Source: Archangium sp. | GTDB taxonomy: Bacteria > Myxococcota > Myxococcia > Myxococcales > Myxococcaceae | Length of the DNA: 64,000 bases | NCBI GenBank assembly: GCA_022843845.1 | Contig: JALHMW010000024.1 | Coordinates: forward strand, 1 to 64,000 | Direction of reading: 5' to 3' | Program-made: the position numbers and the translations under genes | Notes under the pieces: generated by a model | Database searches by the model: none | Seen by the model: only the letters and a program-made list of their open reading frames with translations | What the model was told of the DNA's origin: nothing | Part shown: positions 35,939 to 47,600 of the stretch, in pieces | Position numbering within the stretch: the stretch's first letter is position 1 | Layout: every line of letters starts with the position of its first letter

Positions 35939-36568
35939 CTACACGCCGGCTTCGAAGGCGGCCTTGAGGACCCGGGCCCGCGCGACCACGTCTTCGGCGT
36001 TCAGCAGATCGCCCGCGACCGCGGCGCAGTGTGCTCCGGCCCGCGCGACGCCGCCGATCGTCTCGAGCCTGATGCCCGCGATGCCGACGATGGGGAGCGG
36101 ACTCGCCGCCACCAGCGCCGCGAACCGCTCGAGCCCGAGCGGCGGCGCGTTCACCTGCTTCGTCGAGGTGGAGAAGATCGGTCCCAGGCCCGCGTGATCC
36201 GCACCCAGGGCCTTCGCGCGCGCCAGGTCGGCGAGGTCGCGGGTCGTCATTCCAATCAGCGCCTCGGGCCCCAGCAACCGGCGCGCGACGTCCACCGGGA
36301 GATCGTCGTCTCCCAGGTGGACCCCGGCCGCCTGCCCAACCAGACAGAGATCGACGCGATCGTTGACGATGACGGGGACGGAACCGGCGAAGCCCACCAC
36401 CTCCCGAATCCACGCCAAGGCCACGCGATCGTTCGTCTGTTCGAGCCGCAGCTGGAGCACCGCCGCCCCACCCTCCAGCGCCCATCGGGCCTTCTGCGGC
36501 ACCGGGACCTCGGGGCGCACCCCGTCATCAATCAGTGCATACAGCCCGCGCGGGAGCTTGAGCGCCAT
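35939..36568 (-). CDS. thiE: Thiamine phosphate synthase ThiE
   Basis: ThiE condenses HMP-diphosphate with the thiazole phosphate. The 209-residue TIM-barrel protein has the family landmarks Q-L-R-L-E near residue 38 (usually Q-x-R-x-K), V-N-D-R-V-D, G-V-H-L-G-D-D-D-L-P, G-P-I-F-S-T-S-T-K and G-I-A-G-I. It is isolated from other thi genes in this window. Only 26 bp separate it from the divergent gene at 36595, so no TPP riboswitch can lie in front of it. Confidence 0.9.
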   Translation of the reverse strand: MALKLPRGLYALIDDGVRPEVPVPQKARWALEGGAAVLQLRLEQTNDRVALAWIREVVGFAGSVPVIVNDRVDLCLVGQAAGVHLGDDDLPVDVARRLLGPEALIGMTTRDLADLARAKALGADHAGLGPIFSTSTKQVNAPPLGLERFAALVAASPLPIVGIAGIRLETIGGVARAGAHCAAVAGDLLNAEDVVARARVLKAAFEAGV

Positions 36569-36594
36569 GGCTGCTTCCTATAGACGCCGCGACC

Positions 36595-36789
36595 ATGAGC
36601 GAGAAGACCGAGCTGGACCCCAAGCACATCGATAAGCGCACCGTCGCCCGCTACATCACCCAGGGCCTGGTGGACGAGAAGGCGTTCGAGAAGCACATCA
36701 AGTCGCTCACCGACCTCGCCGACAAGGCGACCCGAGTCGAGACCGTCTCTGAAGACGACCCGATCGACGATGACGACGTCGAGGAGTGA
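36595..36789 (+). CDS. Small acidic protein, unknown function
   Basis: A 64-residue protein, charged and without membrane segments. The N-terminal part reads as helical (I-D-K-R-T-V-A-R-Y-I-T-Q-G-L-V), followed by K-A-F-E-K-H-I-K-S-L and a tail of Asp/Glu (D-D-P-I-D-D-D-D-V-E-E). It starts a three-gene operon, 6 bp before the DUF1844 gene. I recognise no domain; its presence ahead of DUF1844 suggests the two work together. Confidence 0.75.
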   Translation: MSEKTELDPKHIDKRTVARYITQGLVDEKAFEKHIKSLTDLADKATRVETVSEDDPIDDDDVEE

Positions 36790-36795
36790 CGAGCG

Positions 36796-37089
36796 ATGAC
36801 CGAACACCGCGGTGAGACGTTCGTGATGGAGGACGGCGACCAGCTGTCGTTCAGCACGTTCGTGCTGGGTCTGGCGTCGTCAGCCCTCATTCATCTCGGT
36901 GAAGCGCCGAACCCCGACACGGGCGGCGAGACGGTCAACCTCGTGCTGGCGCGGCAGTCGCTCGATCTGCTCGATCTGCTCCGCCACAAGACCAGAGGCA
37001 ACCTGACGGCTGAGGAGGAGCAGCTCTTCGTCTCGCTCCTCACCGACCTGCGCCTGCGCTTCGTGCAGAAGCAGCACCAGGGAAAGTAG
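36796..37089 (+). CDS. DUF1844 domain protein
   Basis: A 97-residue protein matching the DUF1844 family, small helical proteins found in deltaproteobacteria and other phyla. The family core is seen in S-F-S-T-F-V-L-G-L-A-S-S-A-L-I-H-L-G and the helix L-A-R-Q-S-L-D-L-L-D-L-L-R-H-K-T-R-G-N-L. No function is known. It is the middle gene of a compact operon with spacings of 6 and 9 bp. Confidence 0.88.
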   Translation: MTEHRGETFVMEDGDQLSFSTFVLGLASSALIHLGEAPNPDTGGETVNLVLARQSLDLLDLLRHKTRGNLTAEEEQLFVSLLTDLRLRFVQKQHQGK

Positions 37090-37098
37090 CTTCACGCA

Positions 37099-37722
37099 GT
37101 GCTGCCCAACCCGCTCCGCTACGCGACGCTGGCGACGCTGACCCTCGGCGCGATGGTGTCGTGTGGCTCGGTGCAGGGCATGCGGCTGGCCTTCACCACC
37201 GACGAGATGGACGTGTCGGCTGGCGAGACGCCGTTCTTCAACAAGTTCACGCCGAACCCCGAGGCCTACGCCGCTGCCCAGCGAGCCCAGGGTGTGGCCA
37301 TTCGAAGCAGCATCGAGGGCATGCGCTGGCCACGCGCCGCCATTCTCTTCGTGCTCTCGGGTGCGGCCGCGATGGTCTTCGTCTCGGCGATGCGCTTGCG
37401 CTGGCCGTCAGGCGTTCAACGGGCCGGGCTGGCGAAGCTGCTGTCGAACGCGGCGCTGGTCGCGGCCGTGTTGCGCACGCTCGATGGCGCCCAGGAGCTG
37501 GTGATCGTCCGGGCTGCCGTCGCGGCGTACGAGAAGGTGCTCACCGAGCATCACGTCGATCTCGCCGAGGCCGGCGCCACGATGGCGATCTTCTCTGGAG
37601 CCAGCGTGGTGACGACCGTGGTGGTGACGGCGCTCTTCGTGGTGGCGTCGAACTACTTCAAGTCCGAGCGCATCGTGCAGACGTTCGAGCTGATCGATCG
37701 CAACGCGCCAGAAGAAGAGTGA
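37099..37722 (+). CDS. Multi-pass membrane protein, unknown function
   Basis: A 207-residue protein from GTG 37099. The N-terminus is hydrophobic and ends G-A-M-V-S-C-G, which could be a lipobox, but three more membrane spans follow (about 75-95, 115-135 and 155-180), so it is more likely an integral membrane protein with about four spans. It is the last gene of the operon with DUF1844. No family recognised. Confidence 0.7.
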   Translation: MLPNPLRYATLATLTLGAMVSCGSVQGMRLAFTTDEMDVSAGETPFFNKFTPNPEAYAAAQRAQGVAIRSSIEGMRWPRAAILFVLSGAAAMVFVSAMRLRWPSGVQRAGLAKLLSNAALVAAVLRTLDGAQELVIVRAAVAAYEKVLTEHHVDLAEAGATMAIFSGASVVTTVVVTALFVVASNYFKSERIVQTFELIDRNAPEEE

Positions 37723-37725
37723 CGA

Positions 37726-38352
37726 CTACGAGGCCACGGCCCGCGTGGCCGTGCGCCCACCCAGCAGCGACTCGGGGAACAGCTTCCACAGCGGCTGCGG
37801 TGCGTAGAAACGAGAGAGATCGATCAGCGCCGTCGACTGCCGGGGCAGCCGCAGGAGCTCCTCACGCGCCACGCCGAGCACCCTGGCGAGGTGGCCGATC
37901 GGCCACTGGTTCTTGAGCTTCTCGAAGGCCACGTCGTCGTCTTCATCGATGTCGAAGTCGACGTCGACGTAGCGGAGCAGCTCTCCACCGACGCGCCGGC
38001 CGTTGCCATACGCCATCACCTGCTCGAGCTCGTCGGGATCGAAGACGTAGACGTGCAGCGCCGTCTTGAGGTGCTCACTGAGCCGGCGCGCGAGCGAGTG
38101 GTGCGAGAGGTACCAGCGCGCGCCCTGGCGCCCATAGGTGAAGGGCGCGTCCCAGGCGAAGCGGACGAGGCCCGGCCCGCCGAGCAGCGTGACCTGGAGC
38201 GCGACGTCATCTGTCTTCTGGCCGTCTTCTTCGAGTGACGCACGCGCGACCTGCTGCAGCCAGGCCACGTCGACGTCTTCGAATCGGCACAGATAGCCGC
38301 CGTGCGCTTCCACCGTCGACACCCCCCAGGGAACCTCGAAGTCGGGGCGCAC
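37726..38352 (-). CDS. Soluble protein, unknown function
   Basis: A 208-residue protein from a GTG start at 38352. It has no signal peptide and contains an acidic stretch (V-D-V-D-F-D-I-D-E-D-D-D-V-A-F) near residue 128. I recognise no family. It is convergent with the membrane protein gene, 3 bp away. Codon bias supports coding. Confidence 0.65.
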   Translation of the reverse strand: MRPDFEVPWGVSTVEAHGGYLCRFEDVDVAWLQQVARASLEEDGQKTDDVALQVTLLGGPGLVRFAWDAPFTYGRQGARWYLSHHSLARRLSEHLKTALHVYVFDPDELEQVMAYGNGRRVGGELLRYVDVDFDIDEDDDVAFEKLKNQWPIGHLARVLGVAREELLRLPRQSTALIDLSRFYAPQPLWKLFPESLLGGRTATRAVAS

Positions 38353-38449
38353 CTACAGGATGCCGATCGAGCGGACAAGCCCGGTTCCGGGAGATTTTCG
38401 CCAATTCTTCCAGACGGTTTAACGCGAGGCGTCGCTTGACTGACGAAGG

Positions 38450-38622
38450 TCTCTCACCGCCCTCGAAGCGTGTGCCGCACCCCAGGGGTCCGTCAGTCGT
38501 CGTGCAACGTCGTGAACGCGCGCGTTGAACGAGGGCTCGTGCCGGAGATCGGCGAAGTCCTCGAAGACGGCGTGCGGCGGTCGGGGAATGAAGAGCTCCA
38601 CCTGCGTCGAGATGGGCTTCAT
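38450..38622 (-). pseudogene. SRPBCC-type (START-like) gene fragment with frameshift
   Basis: From ATG 38622 the frame encodes an N-terminus typical of SRPBCC/polyketide-cyclase proteins (V-E-L-F-I-P-R-P-P-H-A-V-F-E-D-F-A-D). After about 45 residues the expected continuation T-D-G-P-L-G-C-G-T-R-F-E-G appears in a different frame (about 38494-38455), so a frameshift lies near 38495. Nothing homologous follows. The rest of the 38353-38769 gap shows no other gene; the last 150 bp presumably hold the clpB promoter. Confidence 0.65.
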
Positions 38623-38769
38623 GCGTCACCTGCTGCTCCTGAACCGCGGGCGCGTTTCCGGAACGCGAGCCGCTCGAAGTGCTGGAGGCGCAGTGCGTGA
38701 GCTCCGCAGGTTGTGCGGGCGCTTCGGCACGGCCCTTGCGCGAGGTCGATCGGCTCTTAGGGTGGTGGC

Positions 38770-41364
<2,595 letters not shown>

Positions 41365-41368
41365 CGCT

Positions 41369-41956
41369 TCACGACGGCTTTGGCGGGTCGGAGGCTGGTG
41401 GCTCGCTCGACGCCTTCGCGATGAAGGCGTCGTATTCCGACTTCCGCTCCGCGGCATCGCGCAACGACTGCTGCCGCGCGCGCTCGAACGCCTTCCCACC
41501 GGCAGCGAACGCGAAGAAGCACGGCACCAGCGCGAGCCCCAGGCTGATCGCCCACCCGCCGACGTCTTCCCACGAGAAGAACGGCGAGCCATCGCGCATG
41601 TAGGCGATCGCGAGCGCGAGCACCTCACCCGAGATGGCCGCAGGCAGCACGAACCCCAGCGACGAACCGCCGAGGAACCGGCCACCAAGCCAGCTCGCGG
41701 GCACCAGCATCACGACGAGCCACAGGTGCTGAAACACCCAGTGCTCCACGATCGCGCCCAGCCCCGTCAGGACCGCGGCCTCGAGCGGCGCTTCCAGCGC
41801 CTCGCGCAAATTGACCGACAGAATCGACCCGACGCCCCACGCGAGCACGCCCGCGCAGATGACGAGGAGGATGCGACGGCTCGCGTTCTCGGCCCGCCCG
41901 AAGGCGCTGAGCTGCGTCGAGGGCACCGGCTCGGGTGATGGATCACTCGTCGTCAT
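41369..41956 (-). CDS. Multi-pass membrane protein, unknown function
   Basis: From ATG 41956 the 195-residue product has about five membrane spans between residues 28 and 165, separated by short loops, and a charged C-terminal tail. No family recognised. Its first 14 bp overlap the end of truA, so it is probably translated from the truA transcript. It converges with clpB. Confidence 0.7.
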   Translation of the reverse strand: MTTSDPSPEPVPSTQLSAFGRAENASRRILLVICAGVLAWGVGSILSVNLREALEAPLEAAVLTGLGAIVEHWVFQHLWLVVMLVPASWLGGRFLGGSSLGFVLPAAISGEVLALAIAYMRDGSPFFSWEDVGGWAISLGLALVPCFFAFAAGGKAFERARQQSLRDAAERKSEYDAFIAKASSEPPASDPPKPS

Positions 41957-42716
41957 CAGCACCCTCCCGGGGCCCGTCACCGTAGAACACTGCCTCGAGC
42001 GTCAGGCCCTGCGGCGGCGCCGTCTGCCCTGCCCTGGTCCGGTCTTTCCCCGAGAGGATCGTCGCGAGGAACGACGGTGGCTCCTTGCCGCGGCCGACCT
42101 CGACCACGCTGCCCATGATGTTGCGCACCATGTGCTTCAAGAAGGCGGTCCCTTCGATCACCAGGCTGATCTCGTCGCCGACCGTGCCGCTCAGCTCGAG
42201 CTTCGTCAGCTCGCGGTTCGCGTGCGCGGCCTGGCAGTCGGAGGCGCGAAAGCCCGAGAAGTCGTGTTTGCCGAGCAGGGGCATCACACACTCCTGCATG
42301 GCGGTCAGATTGAGCGGCTGAAAGATCTCCCAGTGGGTGTGCCGGCGTAGCGGGGAGCGGGAGCGGCGATTGCTCAGCCGGTAGCGGTACCGCTTGCCGC
42401 GCGCCCAGCGACGAGGGTCGAACGCAGGGTCGCACTCTTCCGCCGTCACCACCGCGATGTCGTCAGGGAGCAGGCCGTTGAGGCCCATCCAGTACGCCTT
42501 CGTGGGCAGCTGCTTCGGAGAGTCGAACATCACCACCTGCCCCGTCGCGTGCACGCCGGAGTCGGTTCGGCCCGCCGCGTAGACGGCGACGGGAACGTCG
42601 AGGAGCTCCTGCAGGGCGCGCTGAAGCCGGCCCTGCACCGAGGGCCCGTTCTGCTGAATCTGCCAGCCGACGTAGTTGCTGCCGTCGTACTCGAGCACCA
42701 GCTTCACGCGCGGCAT
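41943..42716 (-). CDS. truA: tRNA pseudouridine(38-40) synthase TruA
   Basis: TruA modifies uridines 38-40 of the anticodon stem-loop. The ATG at 42716 gives 257 residues, right for the family; the longer upstream frame is unrelated. The catalytic Asp is Asp 52 in A-A-G-R-T-D-S-G-V-H-A. Further family segments include R-Y-R-Y near residue 110 and F-L-K-H-M-V-R-N-I-M-G towards the end. It overlaps the following membrane-protein gene by 14 bp. Confidence 0.96.
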   Translation of the reverse strand: MPRVKLVLEYDGSNYVGWQIQQNGPSVQGRLQRALQELLDVPVAVYAAGRTDSGVHATGQVVMFDSPKQLPTKAYWMGLNGLLPDDIAVVTAEECDPAFDPRRWARGKRYRYRLSNRRSRSPLRRHTHWEIFQPLNLTAMQECVMPLLGKHDFSGFRASDCQAAHANRELTKLELSGTVGDEISLVIEGTAFLKHMVRNIMGSVVEVGRGKEPPSFLATILSGKDRTRAGQTAPPQGLTLEAVFYGDGPREGADDDE

Positions 42717-42848
42717 GAGCCTCGCATTGTCACCGTGCAGTGAAGTGATGTCGACGAACAACCGCGGCCTTCCGACCGCGTTCACTGTGGCTCGCCGGGG
42801 AGCGCGGCACAGGGAACCGGGAATATGGGCGGGCTGTCTGAGGTGACC

Positions 42849-43253
42849 ATGCCGCCTGACGTTCTCCTTGTCCTCGCCTCGAGCGGTATCACCCTGGTGG
42901 CGTCGCTCTTGTTCTTCGTCAGCGAAGACCGCGAACCCGTTCAGATTCAGGGCATTCCGGTGCAGTTCTGCCTGCCGCCGAAGCGGTCGCGTCAGGCGCC
43001 GCCGCCGTTGCCCGTGCCGTTCGAGTGCGCGGTCGATGTGTCGACGCAGTCGCTCCACTCGGTGATGACGCTCAAGCCGATGGGCGAGGACTGGGTGATG
43101 ACGCTCGATATGGAGCCGGTGTGCGACACGCCGGCCGTTCGCGTCGAGGGGAACCACGGCGTGGGCCAGGTGAACGATCTGCGGTGGAACGATCGCGCCG
43201 GGTACGTCCGGCCGACGCAGCGGCAGTGGAAGGTGAAGCCGGGCCGGGCGTGA
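42849..43253 (+). CDS. Small single-span membrane protein, unknown function
   Basis: The ATG at 42849 follows a GAGGTG site and gives 134 residues; an upstream ATG at 42825 lacks such a site. One membrane span (D-V-L-L-V-L-A-S-S-G-I-T-L-V-A-S-L-L) at the N-terminus is followed by a Pro/Arg-rich linker and a periplasmic domain of about 80 residues with two Cys. The stop overlaps the GTG of the next gene by 4 bp (GTGA), so the two are coupled. Confidence 0.68.
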   Translation: MPPDVLLVLASSGITLVASLLFFVSEDREPVQIQGIPVQFCLPPKRSRQAPPPLPVPFECAVDVSTQSLHSVMTLKPMGEDWVMTLDMEPVCDTPAVRVEGNHGVGQVNDLRWNDRAGYVRPTQRQWKVKPGRA

Positions 43254-44005
43254 GCCGTGCAGTGACGTCGCGAGTGCTCAATCGATCGCGGCTGTTCGTC
43301 TTCGGGTGTTGCTTCGTGGCCGCAGCGGTTCTGCTTCCGCAGGTTGCTGGGGAGCTGTTGCTGGCGCGTGGCCTGGCGCTCGCGGGTCCCCTGCCCTCAC
43401 CGCCCGCCGTCACTCACTTCACGAGGGAGCACGCGCTGCTCCTTGCCTCGTTGCAGCCGGCGCGGAGTTCGTTCGAGCCCGAGCCCTGGCCTGCGTTCCG
43501 AATCGCGAGGGAGTTCGTGGCCGTCGCTCGCTGGCAGCAGAGCAGGCACGGCGACCTCGAGAACTTGCCCGCGAGGCCACCGAACCAGCTCGCCGTCGAG
43601 CATCGGGTCGCAAGGCTCCTCGTCCAACAGCGACCGCTTCGGAATCTGGATCACCACCTCGCGACGCTTGCCGTGGCCCGACACCTCGCCGAGACGTGGA
43701 GCGCCGCCGAGCAGCTCGAGTTCCTTCTCACCCACGAGCGGTTTGGCCCGTGCGGCCCTGGCGTCGAGGCGGCTTCGCGGCGCTGCTTCCACGTCGCGAC
43801 GTCGAGCCTCTCGAACCTCGAGCTGGCCAGGCTGATTCGTCGCACGCAAGGCGGCTCGGGGTGCCGCTTCAAGACCGGCGAACAGCTCGTCGCAACCGCT
43901 GGAGCGCGTGGATGGATCGTGGCGGATGGGCGTCGGGAACTCCGCGTGCCGGACTGCCTGGAACCCATGATGGTCATCGACAGCTCCTTCGACTTCGACG
44001 AGTGA
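43250..44005 (+). CDS. Membrane-anchored degenerate GT51-like (peptidoglycan transglycosylase) protein
   Basis: From GTG 43250, overlapping the previous stop, the product is 251 residues with an N-terminal signal anchor (F-V-F-G-C-C-F-V-A-A-A-V-L-L-P). Residues about 105-195 resemble the second half of the GT51 transglycosylase fold: a helix with E-Q-L-E-F-L-L-T-H-E-R-F-G followed by G-V-E-A-A-S-R-R-C-F, which parallels the E-x-I-L-E-x-Y-L-N-x-x-x-F-G and G-x-x-A-A-x-x-Y-F-G pattern of penicillin-binding proteins. The N-terminal catalytic E-D-x-x-F motif is not seen, so it is probably inactive. There is no transpeptidase domain. Family assignment is by eye. Confidence 0.55.
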   Translation: MSRAVTSRVLNRSRLFVFGCCFVAAAVLLPQVAGELLLARGLALAGPLPSPPAVTHFTREHALLLASLQPARSSFEPEPWPAFRIAREFVAVARWQQSRHGDLENLPARPPNQLAVEHRVARLLVQQRPLRNLDHHLATLAVARHLAETWSAAEQLEFLLTHERFGPCGPGVEAASRRCFHVATSSLSNLELARLIRRTQGGSGCRFKTGEQLVATAGARGWIVADGRRELRVPDCLEPMMVIDSSFDFDE

Positions 44006-44079
44006 GCGGCGGTGGCGTTGGCGCTGCGCTAAAACCGGCTGGTGCCCTTCCGCCGACTCCGTGAGCAGGGGCTGAACGT

Positions 44080-44598
44080 CTACGGCGTCAGGCTCTTGCA
44101 CGCCTCGATCGCCTCGGCGCGCACGGCCTCACTGACGAACACACTGCCGCGGCAATAGACGCCGAGATCTTCGCGATAGAGCACGAACGCGGGCTGGCCT
44201 TTGTCTTCGGCGTCGTCGAGGTACTTCTGCGTGCCGGTGATCAGCCACCCGGCGGCGAGTTTCGTCTTCTCAGCCACCGCGGTGAACAGCGAGCCGTAGT
44301 CCTGGAACGTCTGGTCCTTCTGGAGCTTCTTCGCGTACCCCTCGACGTCCTTCGGCCGGTCGCTGGGAAAGGTGTCGAGATAGAAGCGGTTGGGCACGTT
44401 GGTGTCGTCGGCACCCGGCGTGTACTTCTCGAAGGTCCAGCTCTGCAGGGCGGCGTTGAAGTCGCCGGTCCAGCCCTCTGCGACCGCGGGCTTGAGCTTC
44501 GCGAGGTCGACTTTGACGGGCTTGACCTTCGCGTCTTTGGCGAGGGCGAAGGTCGCCGCGAGGGAGAAGCAGAGCACTGCGCCGAGGGTTCGTTTCAT
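44080..44598 (-). CDS. Secreted protein, unknown function
   Basis: A 172-residue protein with a clear Sec signal (M-K-R-T-L-G-A-V-L-C-F-S-L-A-A-T ending in A-L-A-K). The mature protein is Lys/Asp-rich, with two Cys near the end (Y-C-R-G and E-A-C-K) that could form a disulfide. No domain recognised. It is separated by 66 bp from the 3' end of dnaE2 on the same strand, but the imu cassette does not need it in other species. Confidence 0.7.
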   Translation of the reverse strand: MKRTLGAVLCFSLAATFALAKDAKVKPVKVDLAKLKPAVAEGWTGDFNAALQSWTFEKYTPGADDTNVPNRFYLDTFPSDRPKDVEGYAKKLQKDQTFQDYGSLFTAVAEKTKLAAGWLITGTQKYLDDAEDKGQPAFVLYREDLGVYCRGSVFVSEAVRAEAIEACKSLTP

Positions 44599-44664
44599 GG
44601 TGGGAGCTCCAGACGACGGGTTGACGCCTGGAGACGTGTGGAGCGTGGCCGGTTTTGCGTGCTG

Positions 44665-47600
44665 TCACGCCTCGGGCATGAGTGGCTCCAGATGATCCAC
44701 CTTCAGGTTCACGACCTTCCCATTCCGCTCCACGCGGCCGACCGCCATCACCAGCGCGGTGCCGGTGATCTCCTTCCGGTACTGCTCGAAGCGCCGCGGC
44801 TCGATGACGAGGTTGGCGAGGCCGCTCTCGTCCTCCACCGACATGAAGCAGAAGCCCTTCGCGGTGGGAGGCCGTTGCCGGACGATCACCAGCCCGCCGA
44901 GGCGTACCGTCTTTCCGCTCGGAGCCTTCTGCAGCTCCTCCGCGGTGACGGCCCCGGCCTTCGTGAGCTGGGCCCGCAACAGCCCGACCGGGTGTGACTC
45001 GAGCGAGAGGCCGACGGTGTCGAAGTCGGTCGCGACGCGCTCGGTGGCGTTCATCTTCGGGAACGGCGGAGCGTCGGTCGCCATCGGCATGCCGAAGAAG
45101 AGATCGCCCTCGTCGAAGGTGCCCAGCGCCGAGAGTTCCCAGAGGGCGCCGCGCCGGGAGCTCGTCATCGACGCCAGCGCGCCCGACAACACCAGCCGCG
45201 TCAGCTCCGCTCTGGGAATTCGCGTGCGCCGGGCCAGCTCGGCGAGCGACTGAAACACCCCACCCCGCTCACGCTCGGCGACCAGCCGCTGCGCAGTCTC
45301 CTCCTTCAAGCCCTTCACGAGCTCGAAGCCCAGGCGGAGCGCCGGTTGTTCGGGCATCACCCCACCCGTCGGCGCGCGGCTCAGCCCATCCTTCGTGCGG
45401 CCATCGAGCTCGAGCTGGCACTTCCAGGTGGAGCTATTGACGTCGACCGCGCGTGCCTCGACGCCATGCCGGCGTGCGTCGTCGACCAGCGTGTGGGGCG
45501 CGTAGAAGCCCATCGGCTGCGCGTCGAGGAGCGCGGCGCAGAACACCGCCGGGTAGTACCGCTTGAGCCACGACGACACGTAGGCGATCAGCGCGAACGA
45601 GGCCGAGTGGCTCTCGGGGAAGCCGTAGTGCGAGAAGCCCTTGAAGCTGTCGAAGCTCTTCTCGGCGAACTCGCGCTCGTAGCCGCGGCTCACGCAGCCG
45701 TCGATGTAGCGATCGCGGAACTTCGGGAGCAGCTCGTGCGCACGTTTGTGTGAGAGGGCGCGGCGCAGGGCATCGGCGTCTCCGGGCGTGAAGCCGGCCG
45801 CCACCATGGCGAGCTTCATCGCCTGCTCCTGGAACAGTGGCACGCCGAGGGTGCGCTCGAGGATCGACTGCACGTCGGGCGAGGGGTACGTGACGGGCTC
45901 TTCACCGTTTCGTCGCCGCAGGTAGGGGTGCACCATCTCTCCGACGATGGGCCCGGGGCGGATGATCGCGATCTCGACGACCAGATCGTAGAAGGTTCGC
46001 GGCTTGAGGCGCGGGAGCATGTTCATCTGCGCGCGGCTCTCGATCTGAAACACCCCCACCGTGTCGGCGTCACAGAGCATGTCGTAGACGGCGGGATCTT
46101 CTGCCGGCACCGTGGCCATGTCGTAGCGGCGCCCGGTGAGGGTCTCGATGAGCTCGAAGCTGCGCGCCACCACCGTGAGCATGCCCAGGCCGAGCAGGTC
46201 GACCTTCAAGATGTCGAGGGCCGAGAGATCGTCCTTCTCCCACTGCACGACGGTGCGGTCCTGCATGGCGCCGGCCTCGACCGGAGCAATCGACACCAGC
46301 GGGCCGTGCGTGATGACGAAGCCGCCGGTGTGAATCGAGAGGTGCCGCGGCATGCCTGAGAGCTGGCGGGCCAGCGCCATCGTCTGCTGCACCGCCACGT
46401 CAGACGCCGACAGCCCGGCCTGGTGGAGCTGGTACGGCCCGACGTCGTCCGACAGGTCCATCGCCTTCGAGAGGCGGTCGAGCTGATCGACCGAGAGGCC
46501 GAGCGTCTTGCCGACCTCCTTCACCGACAACTTCCCTCGGAAGCAGATGTGCTCGCACACCATCGCGGCGCGGTGACGGCCGTGCTTCTCGTAGACGTAC
46601 TGCAGCACCTCTTCGCGGCGCGCGTGCTCGAAGTCGACGTCGATGTCGGGAGGCTCTTTGCGTTCCATCGAGAGGAAGCGCTCGAACAGGAGCCCCATGC
46701 GCACGGGATCGATCGCGGTGATCTGCAGCACGTAACAGACGGCCGAGTTGGCAGCGCTCCCGCGGCCCTGACAGAGAATGCCGCGCCCACGGGCGAAGCG
46801 GACGATGTCCCACAGGGCGAGGAAGTAGCCCTCGTATTCGAGCGCGGTGATGAGCTTCAGCTCCTTCTCGAGCTGCCGCCGTACGGCCTCGGGCACGCCG
46901 GACGGGTAGCGGACGCGCACGCCCTCTTCGCAGAGGTGCTCGAGGTAGGTGCGCCGGTCCATGCCGGGCGGGAGCTCTTCTTCGCTGAAGGTGTAGTGCA
47001 GCTCGTCGAACGAGAAGGAGCAGCCGTCGACGAGTTCCCTGCTGCGCTCGACACACTCGGGCGCGTCGGCGAACAGGCGGAGCATCTCGTCGGGCGACTT
47101 GAGCACCCGCTCGCCGTTGGGGAACACGAGGGTGCCGGCGGTGGCGAGCGTGGTGCCGAGGCGAATGGCCGTCATCACGTCTTGCAGCGGCTGGCGTTCA
47201 CGAGAGTGCGTGTGCACGTCGTTGTGGGCGAGCAGCGGCACGTCGATGGCGCGCGAGAGACGCTTCGCGGCGAGCCAGCGGGCCTCGTCATCGGCCGAGA
47301 GGTGACGCGAGACGCCGACGGAACTGCGGCCCTGGAACGCCTCGGCGAGCGTGGCAGCGACGCGGTGATCGTGCTCTCCGTCGAGGAACACCATGGCGAG
47401 GCCCTCCGCACGCTCGAGCACCCGCGCCCACGGCAGCCCCGCGTACCCTTTGGGGTGCGCCAGCCGGCTCTCGGAGATGAGCTCGCAGAGGTGCGCGTAG
47501 CCTTTCGCGTTCTGCACGTAGACGGCGATGGGCGGCGCATCGGTGAGGGTCAACCGGCTGGCGAGGACGAGCTTCACCTTGTGCTGCTTCGCCTCGAGGT

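Noticed and set aside
36569-36594. TPP riboswitch ahead of thiE
   Set aside because: Only 26 bp separate thiE from the divergent gene, too little for the aptamer.
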